Shown here: piece after piece, positions 9,073 through 18,786 of the stretch
Position numbering within the stretch: the first letter of the stretch is position 1
How the letters are laid out: every line of letters begins with the position of its first letter
Assembly: GCF_011382985.1 (NCBI RefSeq)
Contig: NZ_CP049933.1
Span: forward strand, 930,001 to 994,000
DNA from: Leucobacter coleopterorum
GTDB taxonomy: Bacteria; Actinomycetota; Actinomycetes; Actinomycetales; Microbacteriaceae
Reading direction: 5' to 3'
Length of the DNA stretch: 64,000 bases
The notes under the pieces: generated by a model
What the model was told of the DNA's origin: nothing
Databases searched by the model: none
Seen by the model: only the letters and a program-made list of their open reading frames with translations
Translations under genes and position numbers: made by a program

Positions 9073-10661
9073 GCGAGCAGAAGCCTGGAACGGGTGCCGA
9101 GCAAGATGGGCCCGAGGTTATTGTTGCATCGGGTGATAGCGAAGGGTTCATCTTCAATGGTCAGGTTCTCGTAAATGAGGACGGCGATGTGATCGCAGGT
9201 GAGGGAGTCGACGACTCGGTGACCGATGAGGAGCGCCTGCGTGCGATGCGCTCGAACCTCGACGCGTTTGAACTTGAGGACGATGACATCGCGATCATCG
9301 GTGAAGACGGCGAGTTTTTGGGCTTCCGCGAGCCGACCTCTGAGGCCCTGCCGGTTGTCGCCATTGTTGGTCGCCCGAACGTTGGTAAGTCGGCGCTGGT
9401 CAACCGTATCCTCGGACGCCGCGAAGCCGTAGTTGAAGACGTGCCTGGGGTCACGCGCGATCGTGTGACTTACCCTGCCGAGTGGAATGGCATCCGTTTC
9501 TCTTTGGTCGATACCGGCGGCTGGGAGCCTGATGCGAAAGGCATCGATGCTTCGGTCGCGCTGCAGGCTGAGGTTGCCATCGAGCTGTGCGATGTCGTGA
9601 TGTTTGTGGTCGACTCGCGTGTAGGCCCGACCGCCACTGACGAGCGTGTCGTACAGCTGCTGCGCCGCACGAACAAGCCGGTCTTCCTGGTCGCGAACAA
9701 GGTTGACGACGCTGTGCTCGACCCCGAGGCCGCACAACTGTGGTCGCTCGGGCTGGGCGAGCCGCACGCCGTGTCGGCGCTGCACGGTCGCGGTGTCGCC
9801 GACCTGCTCGACCAGGTCATCGCCGCTCTTCCTGAAGAGTCGGCGGTTGCACAGCCGAAGCTGCTTGGGCCACGCCGAGTGGCGCTGCTTGGGCGCCCAA
9901 ACGTCGGCAAGTCAAGCCTTCTGAACAAGGCCGCAGGTGAAGAGCGTGCGGTTGTCAGCGATATTGCCGGCACCACGCGTGATCCCGTCGATGAGCAAGT
10001 GGAGATTGCTGGCCGAGTGTGGACCTTTGTCGACACCGCCGGTATTCGTCGACGTGTGCACATGCAGAAGGGCGCTGATTTCTACGCCTCGCTGCGCACC
10101 GCCGCCGCCCTCGAAAAGGCCGAGGTCGCTGTTGTGCTGATCGATGTAACCGAGTCGATTAGCGACCAGGATCTGCGCATCATCGACCTGGTGCTTGAGT
10201 CGGGCCGTGCGCTCGTGCTGGCGTTCAACAAGTGGGATCTGCTTGACGACGAGCGCCGACGTTATCTCGAGCGCGAGATTGAACAGGATCTGGCCCACGT
10301 GGAGTGGGCTCCACGTGTTAACATCTCGGCTCGCACCGGACGTCACCTTGAGAAGCTGGTGCCCGCGCTGGAGATGGCTCTCGATTCGTGGGATACGCGG
10401 ATCCCGACTGCCAAATTCAACGGCTTTGTTGCCGAGTTGGTGCAGGAGTTCCCTCACCCGCTGCGTGGTGGCAAGCAGCCGCGCATTCTGTTTGGTACTC
10501 AGGTGCAAAACCGTCCGCCAACATTTGTGCTGTTCACCTCGGGATTCCTTGACCCAGGCTACCGCCGCTTTATCACGCGCCGCTTGCGCGAAACCTACGG
10601 TTTCGAGGGCAGCCCCATCGTGATCAACATGCGCATCCGCGAGAAGCGCCTGCGCCGCTAG
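9069..10661 (+). CDS. der: Ribosome-biogenesis GTPase Der (EngA)
   Basis: Essential double-GTPase involved in 50S subunit maturation. After an acidic N-terminal extension of about 90 residues, the first G domain begins with [14 protein letters not shown] and has DTGGW (G3) and NKVD (G4). The second begins with [14 protein letters not shown] and has DTAGI and NKWD. A C-terminal KH-like domain ends in basic residues (RIREKRLRR). The extension is common in actinobacterial Der. The gene closes the housekeeping run and is followed by a strong hairpin terminator. Confidence 0.96.
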   Translation: MSEQKPGTGAEQDGPEVIVASGDSEGFIFNGQVLVNEDGDVIAGEGVDDSVTDEERLRAMRSNLDAFELEDDDIAIIGEDGEFLGFREPTSEALPVVAIVGRPNVGKSALVNRILGRREAVVEDVPGVTRDRVTYPAEWNGIRFSLVDTGGWEPDAKGIDASVALQAEVAIELCDVVMFVVDSRVGPTATDERVVQLLRRTNKPVFLVANKVDDAVLDPEAAQLWSLGLGEPHAVSALHGRGVADLLDQVIAALPEESAVAQPKLLGPRRVALLGRPNVGKSSLLNKAAGEERAVVSDIAGTTRDPVDEQVEIAGRVWTFVDTAGIRRRVHMQKGADFYASLRTAAALEKAEVAVVLIDVTESISDQDLRIIDLVLESGRALVLAFNKWDLLDDERRRYLEREIEQDLAHVEWAPRVNISARTGRHLEKLVPALEMALDSWDTRIPTAKFNGFVAELVQEFPHPLRGGKQPRILFGTQVQNRPPTFVLFTSGFLDPGYRRFITRRLRETYGFEGSPIVINMRIREKRLRR

Positions 10662-10687
10662 TCTTAGGCGGATCTGGCTGGCCTTCG

Positions 10688-10758
10688 CACCGAGAGAGCC
10701 CACTTTTACATCGTTCGTTTGAACTGAATGATGTAAAAGTGGGCTCTCTCGGTGTTTT
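10688..10758 (+). terminator. Strong hairpin terminator after der, member of a repeated hairpin family
   Basis: A perfect 25-bp inverted repeat (10688-10712 with 10730-10754) extends by four more pairs, one of them G-U, to a 9-nt loop, and is followed by TTTT. It lies between der and the convergent DUF4190 gene, so it can stop transcription from both sides, although the T-run favours the + direction. The core (CTTTTACAT and ATGTAAAAG with flanking GAGAGC) recurs in the hairpin at 24022-24077. Confidence 0.85.
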
Positions 10759-10765
10759 GGGAGGA

Positions 10766-11176
10766 CTACGCCAGAACGAAGGGGAGCGCGAAGATGCCAG
10801 CGGCGATGGCCATCGAAATGACGAGGATCCCCACCGCGGTGATTGCCAGGATAACGCCGTTGATCCAGACACCCCAGAGAGCGAGTGTGCGCTCGGAGGT
10901 GCCGCGGCGCAGCGCGAGCATGCCAAGAACGAAGCCTATGATCGGGGCGACGAACGTCCAGCCGGCGACCACAGACGCGATCCCGAGCACAAAGCTCGTG
11001 ATAGCAAAGCCACGGTTCGAAGTCGCGCTTGGCCCGGGCGCTGATGTGGCTGCGGGAGTCGGTGTTGCAGTGTTTTCTGAGTCCGGAACGGTGAACTCAG
11101 TGGGCTCAGTGCTCTGCGTAGGCACGGTGCCGGTGTTTGCCGGGGCCTCGATTGCTGCGAAAGTGGTGGTGGTCAT
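10766..11176 (-). CDS. DUF4190-type small membrane protein
   Basis: Product of 136 residues. The first 55 are a Thr/Pro/Ala-rich hydrophilic segment. Two hydrophobic helices follow (ITSFVLGIASVVAGWTFVAP and GVWINGVILAITAVGILVIS), separated by a loop containing GMLALRRGTSERTLALWG, the arrangement of DUF4190 proteins. Function is unknown; relatives are abundant in actinobacteria. The gene is monocistronic and its 3' end abuts the der terminator. Confidence 0.75.
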   Translation of the reverse strand: MTTTTFAAIEAPANTGTVPTQSTEPTEFTVPDSENTATPTPAATSAPGPSATSNRGFAITSFVLGIASVVAGWTFVAPIIGFVLGMLALRRGTSERTLALWGVWINGVILAITAVGILVISMAIAAGIFALPFVLA

Positions 11177-11317
11177 GATGATCCTCCCTGTTGATGGTCT
11201 TGGATCGCCTTGAGTGGTTCGACCCTGATACCAACAAAGTTACGCGCGATCGGCGGTACCGCACGTCCTGCTGCGGTACCGCCCCGTCGTACCTCGGTAC
11301 CGGTTTCGCGCCGATAG

Positions 11318-12875
11318 CTAGTGCGAACCAGTGAGGGTGGTGCCCTTCGGAGCAATGAGGAACACGACGGCTGCAACCGCGAGCATGAGGCCACCACCCA
11401 CGAGCCCGGTGACCTGTAGTGCATGGGTGAACGCGATACCCGCGCCCTGGGCAAGGTCAGGTAGCCCAAGGTCAGCGGCGATTGCCATCGCCGCTCCGAG
11501 AGACTCCCGTGACTGGTCAGCGAGTTCGGGTTTGAGGCCGTCGAGTAGTCCCGAAGCAGTGAACTCTGATCGATACAGCAGCGCTGAAATGCTGCCGAGG
11601 ATCGCGACTCCGAGCACAGCTCCCAGCTCATAAGAGGTTTCTTCGAGCGCGCCTGCGTTGCCTGCCTTCTCTTCCGGGGAGCCCTGCATGATCATGGCAG
11701 AACCAATCGCGAGGGAACCTGTACCCGCTCCCACGAGGGCCAGCGCGATCAATACAGTGGTGCTGTTGAGTTGTCCCGGTTGAAGGCCTACGGCCAGCAT
11801 GCCAATACCCGCGAGTCCAACGCCGCCTGCAAGCACCGCACGGGCACCAATCACTCGGGCGAGAGGCGGTGCCGTGAGCGAAGCAACTGCCCCTGCAATC
11901 GCCACAGGGAAGAGCCGGATACCGGCCTCGACGGGAGAGGCGCCATCGACGAGCTGCATCCACTGCGCGATCAGTAACAGTGCGGCAACCATCGCAAATG
12001 TCGAGCCGAGGGCGGCGATGATACCCGCTGAGAACTCGCGATTGCGGAAAAGCTGCAGATCGAGCAGCGGCTCGGGGCTGCGCAGGCATCGCACAATGAA
12101 CCATGCAAGAAGTGCAGCGCCGACCCCAAAGCCGACGAGCGCGGGGAGGCGAAAGTTGCTTCTTTGCCGAAGGTCTTCACTGCCCACACCACCAGAGTCA
12201 TGCCCACGAGTGAGAGCATCACCGCGAGTGGATCCAGTTTGCCTGGTTTCGCGACTCTTGATTCGGGTAGTATCCAGATCCCTGCGATAACACCCGCGAG
12301 CATGAGGGGAACGTTGATAAGGAAAGCCGCGTGCCAGGAGAAGTGCTCGAGCAATACCCCGCCAACGAGGGGCCAACGGCAGCGCCAAGGCCCGATACTG
12401 CCGCCCAGATGCTGAGGGCGGTGGCGCGTTCTTTGGGGTCGACGAAGATGATGCGGATGAGTGAGAGCGTCACCGGCATAATCATCGCGCCGCCAACACC
12501 GAGGATCGCGCGGATTGCGATGACACCCTCTGCGCTTGTGGCAAAAAGCACGAGCAATGATGCCGCGGCAAAAATCGAGTAACCAACCATCAGCATGCGC
12601 TTGCGGCCCCAGCGGTCCGCGATGGCGGCGAAGGAAACGAGCAAACCCGCAAGCACGAGCGAGTAGATGTCGACGATCCATAGCTGCTGGTCTGAAGTTG
12701 GGTGGAGCTCTGCAGCCATCTCAGGAAGCGCAATATTCAGGATTGTCATGTCCATGGTGATGACGAGCAGGCTCGCGGTGAGCACAGCGAGCGCGGCCCA
12801 GCGCCTTGCTGGGGCCAGTGAAACGGACGATGCGCCGAGGGTGTTTACAGGCGACTGATCGGAGCTGGCGGACAT
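11318..12875 (-). CDS. MFS multidrug exporter, DHA2 (EmrB/QacA) type, frameshifted as read
   Basis: Drug:H+ antiporter with 14 predicted transmembrane helices, about 519 residues when repaired. The N-terminal third, from ATG 12875 (LLVITMDMTILNIALPEMA, DRWGRKRMLMVGY), is in one frame. The middle (LVGGVLLEHFSWHAAFLI, MLAGVIAGIWILPESRVA) is in a second and the C-terminal half (from FRLPALVGFGVGAALLAWF to KGTTLTGSH) in a third. The breaks fall at GGGG 12369-12372 and near 12152-12165, each repaired by one base. It lies directly downstream of a tetR gene on the same strand, the usual repressor-pump pair. Substrate not predictable. Confidence 0.82.
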
Positions 12876-12930
12876 ACGTTGAGGCCTTTCGGAACTGTTC
12901 TGGTGTGTGGCAGTTGAGAAGCGATCGCGT

Positions 12931-13500
12931 CTACTCGGGTAGGGGCATAGTTGCCAAGGCACGAATTGTTGCGGCGAGCTCGACCGCGCCCAGTGGGGTA
13001 TCGTGCAGTCCCGCGTGGATGGTCGCCCCGTCGAGATAGACGGAGATAGCGGTCGCTCGTGTTCGCCCGATTTGCTCGGCCAGCATGTCAGTGAGCCGAT
13101 CTCCCCAGCGAAGAGCCAGCTCACGGAGCCGAGGATCGGTGGTGCCCGCTGTGGTGAGGGCAATTTCTGCCTGCACTGCCCTCGAATCGCAAAGGAACTC
13201 TGAAAGTTCGGCCACGATCCTCTCTGGGGCTGTTTCGATATCGGCCACGTAGCTCTTTACCTTTTCGAGCTCGTGGTCAATTTCGGTTGCGAGTTGCTGG
13301 AGCGCCGCTTCGCGGAGTTCATCGATGGAACTGAAGTACTGCGTGGTCGAGCCGAGCGGGACTTCTGCACGCGCAGCAATCGCGCGGTGCGTTACTGCTG
13401 CGGCGCCGGTTTCGATGATCAGCTCGGCCGCTGCCGCGAGGATTTCGCGGCGGCGCGCCTCGGGATCGCGGCGGCGGCGAGCGGCGGGTGTTGACGACAT
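12931..13500 (-). CDS. TetR-family transcriptional repressor
   Basis: TetR/AcrR regulator of about 189 residues from ATG 13500. The N-terminal helix-turn-helix is ARRREILAAAAELIIETGAA with VTHRAIAARAEVPLGSTTQY. The C-terminal ligand domain (about residues 60-189) is helical. A longer reading frame upstream of 13500 crosses the promoter and operator and is not credible as coding. The gene is followed after 55 bases by the MFS exporter on the same strand, so it probably represses itself and the pump through the palindromes at 13549-13576. Confidence 0.9.
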   Translation of the reverse strand: MSSTPAARRRRDPEARRREILAAAAELIIETGAAAVTHRAIAARAEVPLGSTTQYFSSIDELREAALQQLATEIDHELEKVKSYVADIETAPERIVAELSEFLCDSRAVQAEIALTTAGTTDPRLRELALRWGDRLTDMLAEQIGRTRATAISVYLDGATIHAGLHDTPLGAVELAATIRALATMPLPE

Positions 13501-13548
13501 GGCGATTCCTTGTAGGGTGGCGTGACTGCGTGAGGGTGCCTCACTGAG

Positions 13549-13576
13549 TGTACATTCGTACATGTACTTTTGTACA
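13549..13576. promoter_or_regulatory. Operator candidate for the TetR repressor
   Basis: Just upstream of tetR lies the perfect palindrome GTACATGTAC (13558-13567), flanked by TGTACA at 13549-13554 and again at 13571-13576. The evenly spaced TGTACA half-sites form two overlapping operators, a typical binding layout for TetR proteins that autoregulate. Assignment to this regulator is inferred from position. Confidence 0.7.
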
Positions 13577-13693
13577 TTAAGTTTGAATGTGACGCAACTT
13601 TTCAACACGACACTGCCGAATGTCTGGGGCAACGGGTAGCGTGGGTTCTGCCCCGGAGCCAGTCGGCTGTGGGATCAGAAGGGGAGACAAGAC

Positions 13694-14164
13694 ATGGCCC
13701 AGATCAGTACCGCAGACCTGTACGATGAGCGCGGCGAAGAACTAGAATCGGTTGCGCTGCAGTTTCAGAACATTGGTGGTGTAACCGGGTTTAGTGGCAC
13801 GGTGCGCACGGTGAAGTGCTTTCAAGACAACGCGCTGCTGAAGAGTCTGCTTTCAACGCCGGGAGACGGTGCGGTGCTGGTTATTGATGGAGGTGGCTCG
13901 CTGCAGACGGCCCTTGTCGGTGACATTATCGCGGCGCTTGCGGTCGACAATGGTTGGGCCGGGCTCATCGTGAATGGTGCGATTCGGGATCGGGTGGCCA
14001 TCGGGACCCTTCCCTTCGGAGTGAAAGCCCTCGGGTCTAATCCCGCAAAGTCGACCAAAACCGGAGAGGGTGAGGTAGACGTGCCGGTCGAGATTGGTGG
14101 GGTGCAGTTTTTGCCCGGTGCCACGGTGTGGTGCGACGAAGACGGAATACTTGTCGGTTTTTGA
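13694..14164 (+). CDS. rraA: RraA-like protein (RNase E inhibitor / HMG-CHA aldolase family)
   Basis: Product of 156 residues that matches the RraA fold over its full length, including the GDIIAALAVDNGWAGLIVNG and AIRDR motifs that bind the divalent metal and oxo-acid in aldolase members, and an LPFGVKALGSNPAKS segment. In enterobacteria RraA inhibits RNase E, but actinobacterial homologues may be aldolases or decarboxylases, so the physiological role is open. The start ATG 13694 follows GGGGAGA. The gene stands alone. Confidence 0.85.
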   Translation: MAQISTADLYDERGEELESVALQFQNIGGVTGFSGTVRTVKCFQDNALLKSLLSTPGDGAVLVIDGGGSLQTALVGDIIAALAVDNGWAGLIVNGAIRDRVAIGTLPFGVKALGSNPAKSTKTGEGEVDVPVEIGGVQFLPGATVWCDEDGILVGF

Positions 14165-14228
14165 TAGCAACGGCTGCGTGGGGCGGTAACGTGTGAGGGT
14201 GAGTTCACCGCTGAACGGAGAGAGAATC

Positions 14229-14336
14229 GTGCCTGCTTCGATGCGGCCATGGGTTGTGTTCGCGACGTGCATTTTAGTGTCGGCTGTGCACGTGGTTGCT
14301 CGGTTTTTGGAGCTTCCGCTGGACGCCCCAAGGTAA
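14229..14336 (+). pseudogene. 35-codon remnant, possibly the first helix of a membrane protein
   Basis: A GTG start at 14229 with a GGAGAGAGA site upstream opens a 35-codon frame beginning MPASMRPWVVFATCILVSAV and ending at TAA 14334. It encodes one hydrophobic helix followed by RFLELPLDAPR. The N-terminus of YhhN-type (lysoplasmalogenase) membrane proteins looks similar, so this may be the surviving start of a deleted gene. It could also be a genuine small membrane protein. Confidence 0.35.
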
Positions 14337-14346
14337 CCGCTGTTGT

Positions 14347-15282
14347 CTATGGTTTGTTGCTCGTCGGCACGGCCGCGGTCGCCTCGGAAATCTCGGGAAG
14401 CACCAGCAGCAGCTTGCTAACGCTGCGGGTTGTGGCTGCCCCCGCTGCGAGGCAGCGTGTTTTGAGTTCGACGTCACTCGTGACAACGGTCGATGTTGCG
14501 CCGGCTGACGAGAGGCGCTCGACCTGTGCGACGATCTCGTCGTCACCAAGCTCAGGGGCAGAGACAACTCGCACGTGGTCGCCGTCTGCAACGCCGCGCG
14601 CGACTCCCTCAACCACCATCACCCAGTCCGGATAAGCGAGATCGAGCCCAGGGATGACCGTCTCGGGGAGATTAAAGAACCCCGAGCGCATCCCGCGCCC
14701 GCTCAGAGCGAGCGACTCGATGCGATCGCGCAGGCCCTCGGCGGCGGCACGACGATCTTTCCACCAACCGTTGGGCACACTGCCGATAACGTTCGCGGCG
14801 TCGACCACCACCACCGGGGTCGCGCGAAGCAGGGGGCGCAGGATCGGCCAACTCGCTGCAAACGCTGGGTGCAGTGGATGCCGATCAACCTGATCGAGCG
14901 AAACCCAAGCGAGAGCGTGGCTCTCGGCATCGGTGATTTCTGGTTCGAAGGGAGTGGTGACTTCTGCGATGAGGGTGGTGTACTTCCAGCCGCCGCGATC
15001 GAGTACGTGTGTGTAGCGAGGGATAACCGCGTTATTGGGCACGCCGGCTTCCTCTTGAGCCTCGCGGATTGCCGCGTCTACCGTGGATTCGTGTTCGTGA
15101 AGAGCGCCGCCGGGAATGCCCCAGGTGTCACCGTGGTCGCTCCAGGTAACGCGGTGCTGCAGCAGAATCGCATCGCGAGAGCGATCGTAGGCCAGCAGGC
15201 CGGCCGCGCCGAAGCGCCCCCAGTACCGCGCGCCATCGGCAGCGGTGACCCACGCATCACCGAGGTTTCGAAGGTCGCTCAT
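14347..15282 (-). CDS. NUDIX hydrolase fused to a NYN/PIN-like nuclease domain
   Basis: Two-domain protein of 311 residues. Residues about 20-150 are a NUDIX hydrolase: GGALHEHESTVDAAIREAQE with EEAG gives the GX5EX7REUXEEXG box. Residues about 155-300 look like a NYN/YacP-type PIN fold: VVVVDAANVIGSVPNGWWKD with conserved Asp and Asn, then TSDVELKTRCLAAG near the end. NYN domains are RNases, so a combined nucleotide-phosphohydrolase and RNA-processing role is possible, though the substrate is unknown. The gene is monocistronic. Confidence 0.82.
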   Translation of the reverse strand: MSDLRNLGDAWVTAADGARYWGRFGAAGLLAYDRSRDAILLQHRVTWSDHGDTWGIPGGALHEHESTVDAAIREAQEEAGVPNNAVIPRYTHVLDRGGWKYTTLIAEVTTPFEPEITDAESHALAWVSLDQVDRHPLHPAFAASWPILRPLLRATPVVVVDAANVIGSVPNGWWKDRRAAAEGLRDRIESLALSGRGMRSGFFNLPETVIPGLDLAYPDWVMVVEGVARGVADGDHVRVVSAPELGDDEIVAQVERLSSAGATSTVVTSDVELKTRCLAAGAATTRSVSKLLLVLPEISEATAAVPTSNKP

Positions 15283-15322
15283 GGCACTAGCGTAACTGGC
15301 GGTGTTGCAAAGCGAGAAGGAA

Positions 15323-15673
15323 TTACGCCTTCTTTACGACGCTCGATTTGAGTTGCATCGGACCAAACCCGTCGACTTTGCAGTCGATGTCGTGGCCGTC
15401 GACACCATCGATCAGACGGATGCTCTTGACCTTGGTGCCAGCCTTGAGTGTGCCGCCGCCTTTTACCTTGAGATCTTTTGCAATGGTGACTGCATCGCCG
15501 TCTTGCAGAACGTTGCCAACAGCGTCCCGGATTGGAGCGTCGGCTTCTTCCGTTTCAGCCGCTGCCGATTCGGGTGACCACTCGTGCGCGCACTCGGGGC
15601 AAATGAGCAGTGCGCCCATCTCGTAACTGTAAACGCTGCCGCACTTGGGGCAGGGCGGGAGTTCTTCGCTCAT
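15323..15673 (-). CDS. yjdM: Zinc-ribbon protein YjdM (PhnA family)
   Basis: Protein of 116 residues with an N-terminal zinc ribbon ([21 protein letters not shown], four Cys) and a C-terminal SH3-like barrel ([40 protein letters not shown]), the full architecture of YjdM. It was once called alkylphosphonate-utilisation protein PhnA, but it is not the phosphonoacetate hydrolase and its function is unsettled. No phosphonate genes are nearby. Confidence 0.92.
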   Translation of the reverse strand: MSEELPPCPKCGSVYSYEMGALLICPECAHEWSPESAAAETEEADAPIRDAVGNVLQDGDAVTIAKDLKVKGGGTLKAGTKVKSIRLIDGVDGHDIDCKVDGFGPMQLKSSVVKKA

Positions 15674-15729
15674 GTCTCAATCCTAGCTGTCGGACAGCTC
15701 TTCCCAATCAGGGCGGATCGCGCAAGAAT

Positions 15730-16172
15730 ATGAACATGAATCCCAATTCATCCCCCATAGCAGTTCTCAGTGACGCAGAGTGTTGGGAGCACCTATCGAC
15801 GCAGCGTGTCGGAAGGCTCGTAACCCGAGTCGGTGACGTGGTCGATATTGTGCCCATCAACTTTGTTGTTGATGGCAACACCGTCGTGTTTCGAACTGCC
15901 CCGGCAGCAAGCTCAGCGAGTTGACCGTGAACAGTTCTGTGCTGTTTGAAACGGACGCCTTTGGTGAGAGTTCTGGCTGGAGTGTGGTGCTGCGTGGTAA
16001 GGCCCGCGCACTTGAGACCGAGGCTGAGATCGCCGAGGCCGAGCAACTGCCGCTGAAGACCTTTGTTCCGACGGTGAAACGCGTGTTTGTGCGGATCGAA
16101 GAAGCAACCGTTACAGGGAGGGGTTTCGTGTTTGGTGCGGAGCCGGATCACGCCGCCATACATACTGAGTAG
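15730..16172 (+). CDS. Pyridoxamine 5'-phosphate oxidase-family flavin-binding protein, frameshifted as read
   Basis: Small split-barrel flavoprotein of about 147 residues when repaired. The N-terminal part (LSDAECWEHLSTQRVGRLVT, then VVDIVPINFVVDGNTVVFRT) ends at a TGA near 15922. The C-terminal part (SVLFETDAFGESSGWSVVLR) is in another frame. One extra G at 15903-15904 joins them through APGSKLSELTVNSS, which matches the family. Members bind FMN or F420 and reduce varied substrates, so the reaction cannot be named. Confidence 0.82.
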
Positions 16173-16243
16173 TTCAAGCCGGAGCTAAGAGGGTGCGTTG
16201 GCTCGAGCTTCCTTAGAGAGGAGTGGGTGGCGAGTAGGATCTC

Positions 16244-17000
16244 GTGGCGGTGCTGCGGGGGTACCCTCAACGGAGTGGCTTCACTCTTGAAGGGCTTGCG
16301 GAGCGCTTGGCAGTTTCGTTCCGCGCAGTCAGCAACGTCGAATGGGATGTGTGGCGCAGCTCGCATCGCCGCACGATCGGAGCCTTCGAGAGGGCGCAGG
16401 AACTCAAACCGCACCAGACTCAGACCCTGCCCAGTGCTATCTGAAAGCTGGAACCGCTCAATCACTTGGAACAGTCGGGTCGCTGCCGCCGCCACGCTTG
16501 ATTGCCGATTGCACTGGGAGAACGTCGGAACCGCAACGGGCAACCCACCCAGGTGCTCACGGAGACCGAGGGCCCGATCCCTCATCGCGTGTGATGACGC
16601 GGAGGGTGAGGCTCAGATTCGACCGCTGCTTCCGGTCCACGGTGAATTGGCATTGGTGCTGGCGAGTCATTTGCACCGGTTCACCCGTTTGTGGCCCGAC
16701 CCCCCATACCTGGGACAGATTGTGGGAAGTGGTAAGAGGCTTCCAGGAGCCACTGGATGAACCGCGGTCTTTGGGCTGGAATCTTTTTCTGAGCGCGCGG
16801 TGAGAGTCGGAAACGGGGAGCATCTGCGGGCACTCGGTCACTGCGACGAAGCATTGAAGACTCTGGAGGAGGCAGTTCGCAAGTGCGCGGAATTCAGTTC
16901 TCTCGCGCCGCACCTGCGTGAGTTTGCGAGAGTCAACGTGGCGAGGATCGCTAGCCCTGCTTATCGGGCGAGCGGGGATCTGACCACCGCGACCGTAGTG
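16244..17000 (+). pseudogene. Decayed HTH/TPR regulator remnant
   Basis: A short frame at 16244-16444 encodes GFTLEGLAERLAVSFRAVSN followed by VEWDVW, RRTIGAF and a stop. This is the Xre-type helix-turn-helix that opens large signal-transducing regulators. Around 16840-16960 another frame gives ALGHCDEALKTLEEAVRKC and ARVNVARI, which look like tetratricopeptide helices. The segment between has stops in every frame. I read it as one large regulator reduced to fragments; the extent is approximate. Confidence 0.45.
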
Positions 17001-17142
17001 ATATTGACGCAGTGGATCGTGCCCTGCGTGACGCAGCACACAGCTTTCCGTCGGTGGTCAAATGAGTCTCCAAGATGTGGGTAAGATAGAGGGGTTGCTT
17101 CAGCGAGGAACTCACTCCGGTGGGTGTCGAACTGAATAACAA

Positions 17143-17218
17143 CGGGCTGTGGCGCAGCTTGGTAGCGCACTTGACTGGGGTCAAGGGGTCGCAGGTTCAA
17201 ATCCTGTCAGCCCGACCA
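17143..17218 (+). tRNA. tRNA-Pro (GGG)
   Basis: Cloverleaf with acceptor CGGGCTG paired to CAGCCCG, discriminator A and encoded CCA, D arm with GGCGCAGCTTGGTAGCGC, and T arm GCAGGTTCAAATCCTGT. The anticodon stem CTTGA/TCAAG encloses only six bases (CTGGGG) instead of seven. One G is missing from the GGGGG expected for a GGG anticodon, which parallels the G-run deletions elsewhere in the window. The truncated copy at 23209 keeps five Gs. An insertion-sequence end begins right after the CCA. Confidence 0.9.
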
Positions 17219-17219
17219 T

Positions 17220-17296
17220 TGTGATGTCTCAGGACATCACGGACACCTGAACCCGCGGAAACGCGGGTTCAGGTGTTTTTTCGTTGGTAGTCCTTT
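17220..17296 (+). repeat. 77-nt repeat, copy 1: apparent terminal region of an IS481-like element
   Basis: This segment starts TGTGATGTCTCAGGACATCA right after the tRNA and is identical to 23255-23331. It contains the hairpin GTGATGTC-TCAG-GACATCAC (17221-17240) and a second, larger one (17244-17275). Read on the minus strand, the bases after the T-run encode the last codons of an IS481-type transposase (MIDPRKDYQRKNT, stop). I therefore take it as an IS end rather than native tRNA-flanking sequence. Confidence 0.65.
17244..17281 (+). terminator. Rho-independent terminator downstream of tRNA-Pro
   Basis: Stem CACCTGAACCCGCG (17244-17257), GAAA loop, complementary arm 17262-17275, then TTTTTT. 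It will terminate the tRNA transcript, although it appears to be carried by the adjacent insertion-sequence end. Confidence 0.85.
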
Positions 17297-17365
17297 CGCG
17301 GGTCGATCATGGCTTATAGGCCAAAAGAGGCTTCGGACTGTTTTCCGTACCATTTGGAGAACATC

Positions 17366-17875
17366 ATGAGAGTGTCTTACACGCCAGCCCAACGCGAGAC
17401 AGCGATCGCAACCTATCGACGCCTGGGATCGTACGCGCAAACACAACGCGCGCTCGGGTATCCCTCTCGCCATGTCTTGCACGACTGGGTGAGAGAAGGC
17501 CCGCCGAGCTCGCATCCCAGGCCCCCAGCACGGCCGCCACGTCACTACTCGTGGGAGTTCAAAGCCCGCGCGGTTGAACGTGTACTTGCTGGCGAAGCAG
17601 TAAAAGAAGTCGCCGCTGATCTGCGTATGACCACGCATGTCCAAATCTATAAATGGGTGCAGAATTGGCGTACGCATGGTGAGCGAGGGGTGATGAGTAG
17701 AGCAGAGAAAGCGAAAGCAGACGGGTTTCCCACTCGTGCGAGCCTGGAGCGTGGTTTGCCCGATGACGTTGACGAGTTGAAACGCTTAGCGGCTGATCTG
17801 ATGGTGCAGCGGGCGGTGCTCGAACGCGAACTGGAGCTTGTAAAAAAGACGTGGGCGTCATCCCGGGACAACTGA
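17366..17875 (+). CDS. IS3-family transposase OrfA
   Basis: OrfA of about 169 residues from ATG 17366. It has two helix-turn-helix segments: AQRETAIATYRRLGSYAQTQ, and EFKARAVERVLAGEAVKEVA followed by HVQIYKWVQNW. A C-terminal leucine-zipper-like helix DELKRLAADLMVQRAVLERE is typical for OrfA dimerisation. The end overlaps OrfB by 25 bases in another frame, where programmed -1 frameshifting normally yields the OrfAB fusion. A lysine-rich slippery stretch (GTAAAAAAG) near 17840 fits that. Confidence 0.85.
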   Translation: MRVSYTPAQRETAIATYRRLGSYAQTQRALGYPSRHVLHDWVREGPPSSHPRPPARPPRHYSWEFKARAVERVLAGEAVKEVAADLRMTTHVQIYKWVQNWRTHGERGVMSRAEKAKADGFPTRASLERGLPDDVDELKRLAADLMVQRAVLERELELVKKTWASSRDN

Positions 17876-18786
17876 CAAACCTGCACAAGACACAGATCGT
17901 TGACGCGTTACGAACGAGCTACCCGTTGCAGGCGCTGCTGCGCCTGCTTGATCTGCGCCCGAGCAGTTACCAGTACTGCAGGAAAGTCTTGGAACGCCCC
18001 GTCCCGCATTGGGAGCTACGCGCTCAGATCAGGCAGATCTCGCGTGACAGCATGCACACCTACGGGTCGCCCAGGATCTGGTTTGCGTTGCGCAACATCG
18101 GTGTACGAGTCTCGGAGAAAGTGGTGCGGAGACTCATGAAGGAAGAACGCATCCCGGTGTACTACGCGCGAACGAAAGTACACAAGTTATGAGGGTGAGA
18201 TCACCCCTGCCCCGGTCGACCATGTGAAACGGAAGTTTCGGGCAGAGAATCCGAACGAAGTATGGGTCACTGACGTGACCGAGTTCGCAGGGCCTGACGG
18301 GAAGGTGTACTTGAGTCCCATGATCGATTGCTTCGACGGGAAAGTCGTGGCGTGGAACACGCTGCGGTCTCCAAGTAAGGCCCTCACGCAAGGAATGCTC
18401 GCAGATGCTATTAGTACCCTTCCTGCCGCCTATCGGGAAGAGTTACGCGATGATGCAACGGCTGCGATGCTTGCGGTTCATACCGACCGAGGTGGGCATT
18501 ATCGCGGGGCCGAATGGATCGAAAAGATGAATAGTGCAGGGCTCACTCGTTCCATGGGCAGGAAAGGAAAGAGCGGGGATAACGCGGCGTGTGAAGGATT
18601 CTTCGGGCGCATGAAAACAGAAATGTTCTACGGTCGAGTTTGGGGAACGTGGCCCAGATCGAAGCCGCGATCGAGCAGTACATGCATTTTTATAACAACG
18701 AACGCATCAAGACCAGGCTTGGTGGTGCCACCATCGCCGAGTATCGTGCCACAGTAGAGACAGAATCGTCCAAGAAACAGTCCTAA
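17851..18786 (+). CDS. IS3-family transposase OrfB (DDE integrase core), frameshifted as read
   Basis: OrfB carries the rve integrase core. An N-terminal HTH_21 region (MHTYGSPRIWFALRNIGVRV) stops at 18190. The next frame holds the catalytic residues: Asp in EVWVTDVTEFAG, Asp in HTDRGGHY and Glu in NAACEGFFGRMKTE. The C-terminus (NVAQIEAAIEQYMHFYNNER) appears in a third frame after one G is restored at GGGG 18642-18645. The first break, near 18175-18190, cannot be repaired by a simple run deletion, so the copy may be genuinely defective. Confidence 0.8.

Noticed and set aside
10739..11213. Plus-strand frames opposite the DUF4190 gene
   Set aside because: The minus-strand product has two clean membrane helices; the plus-strand frames have none and start inside the terminator.
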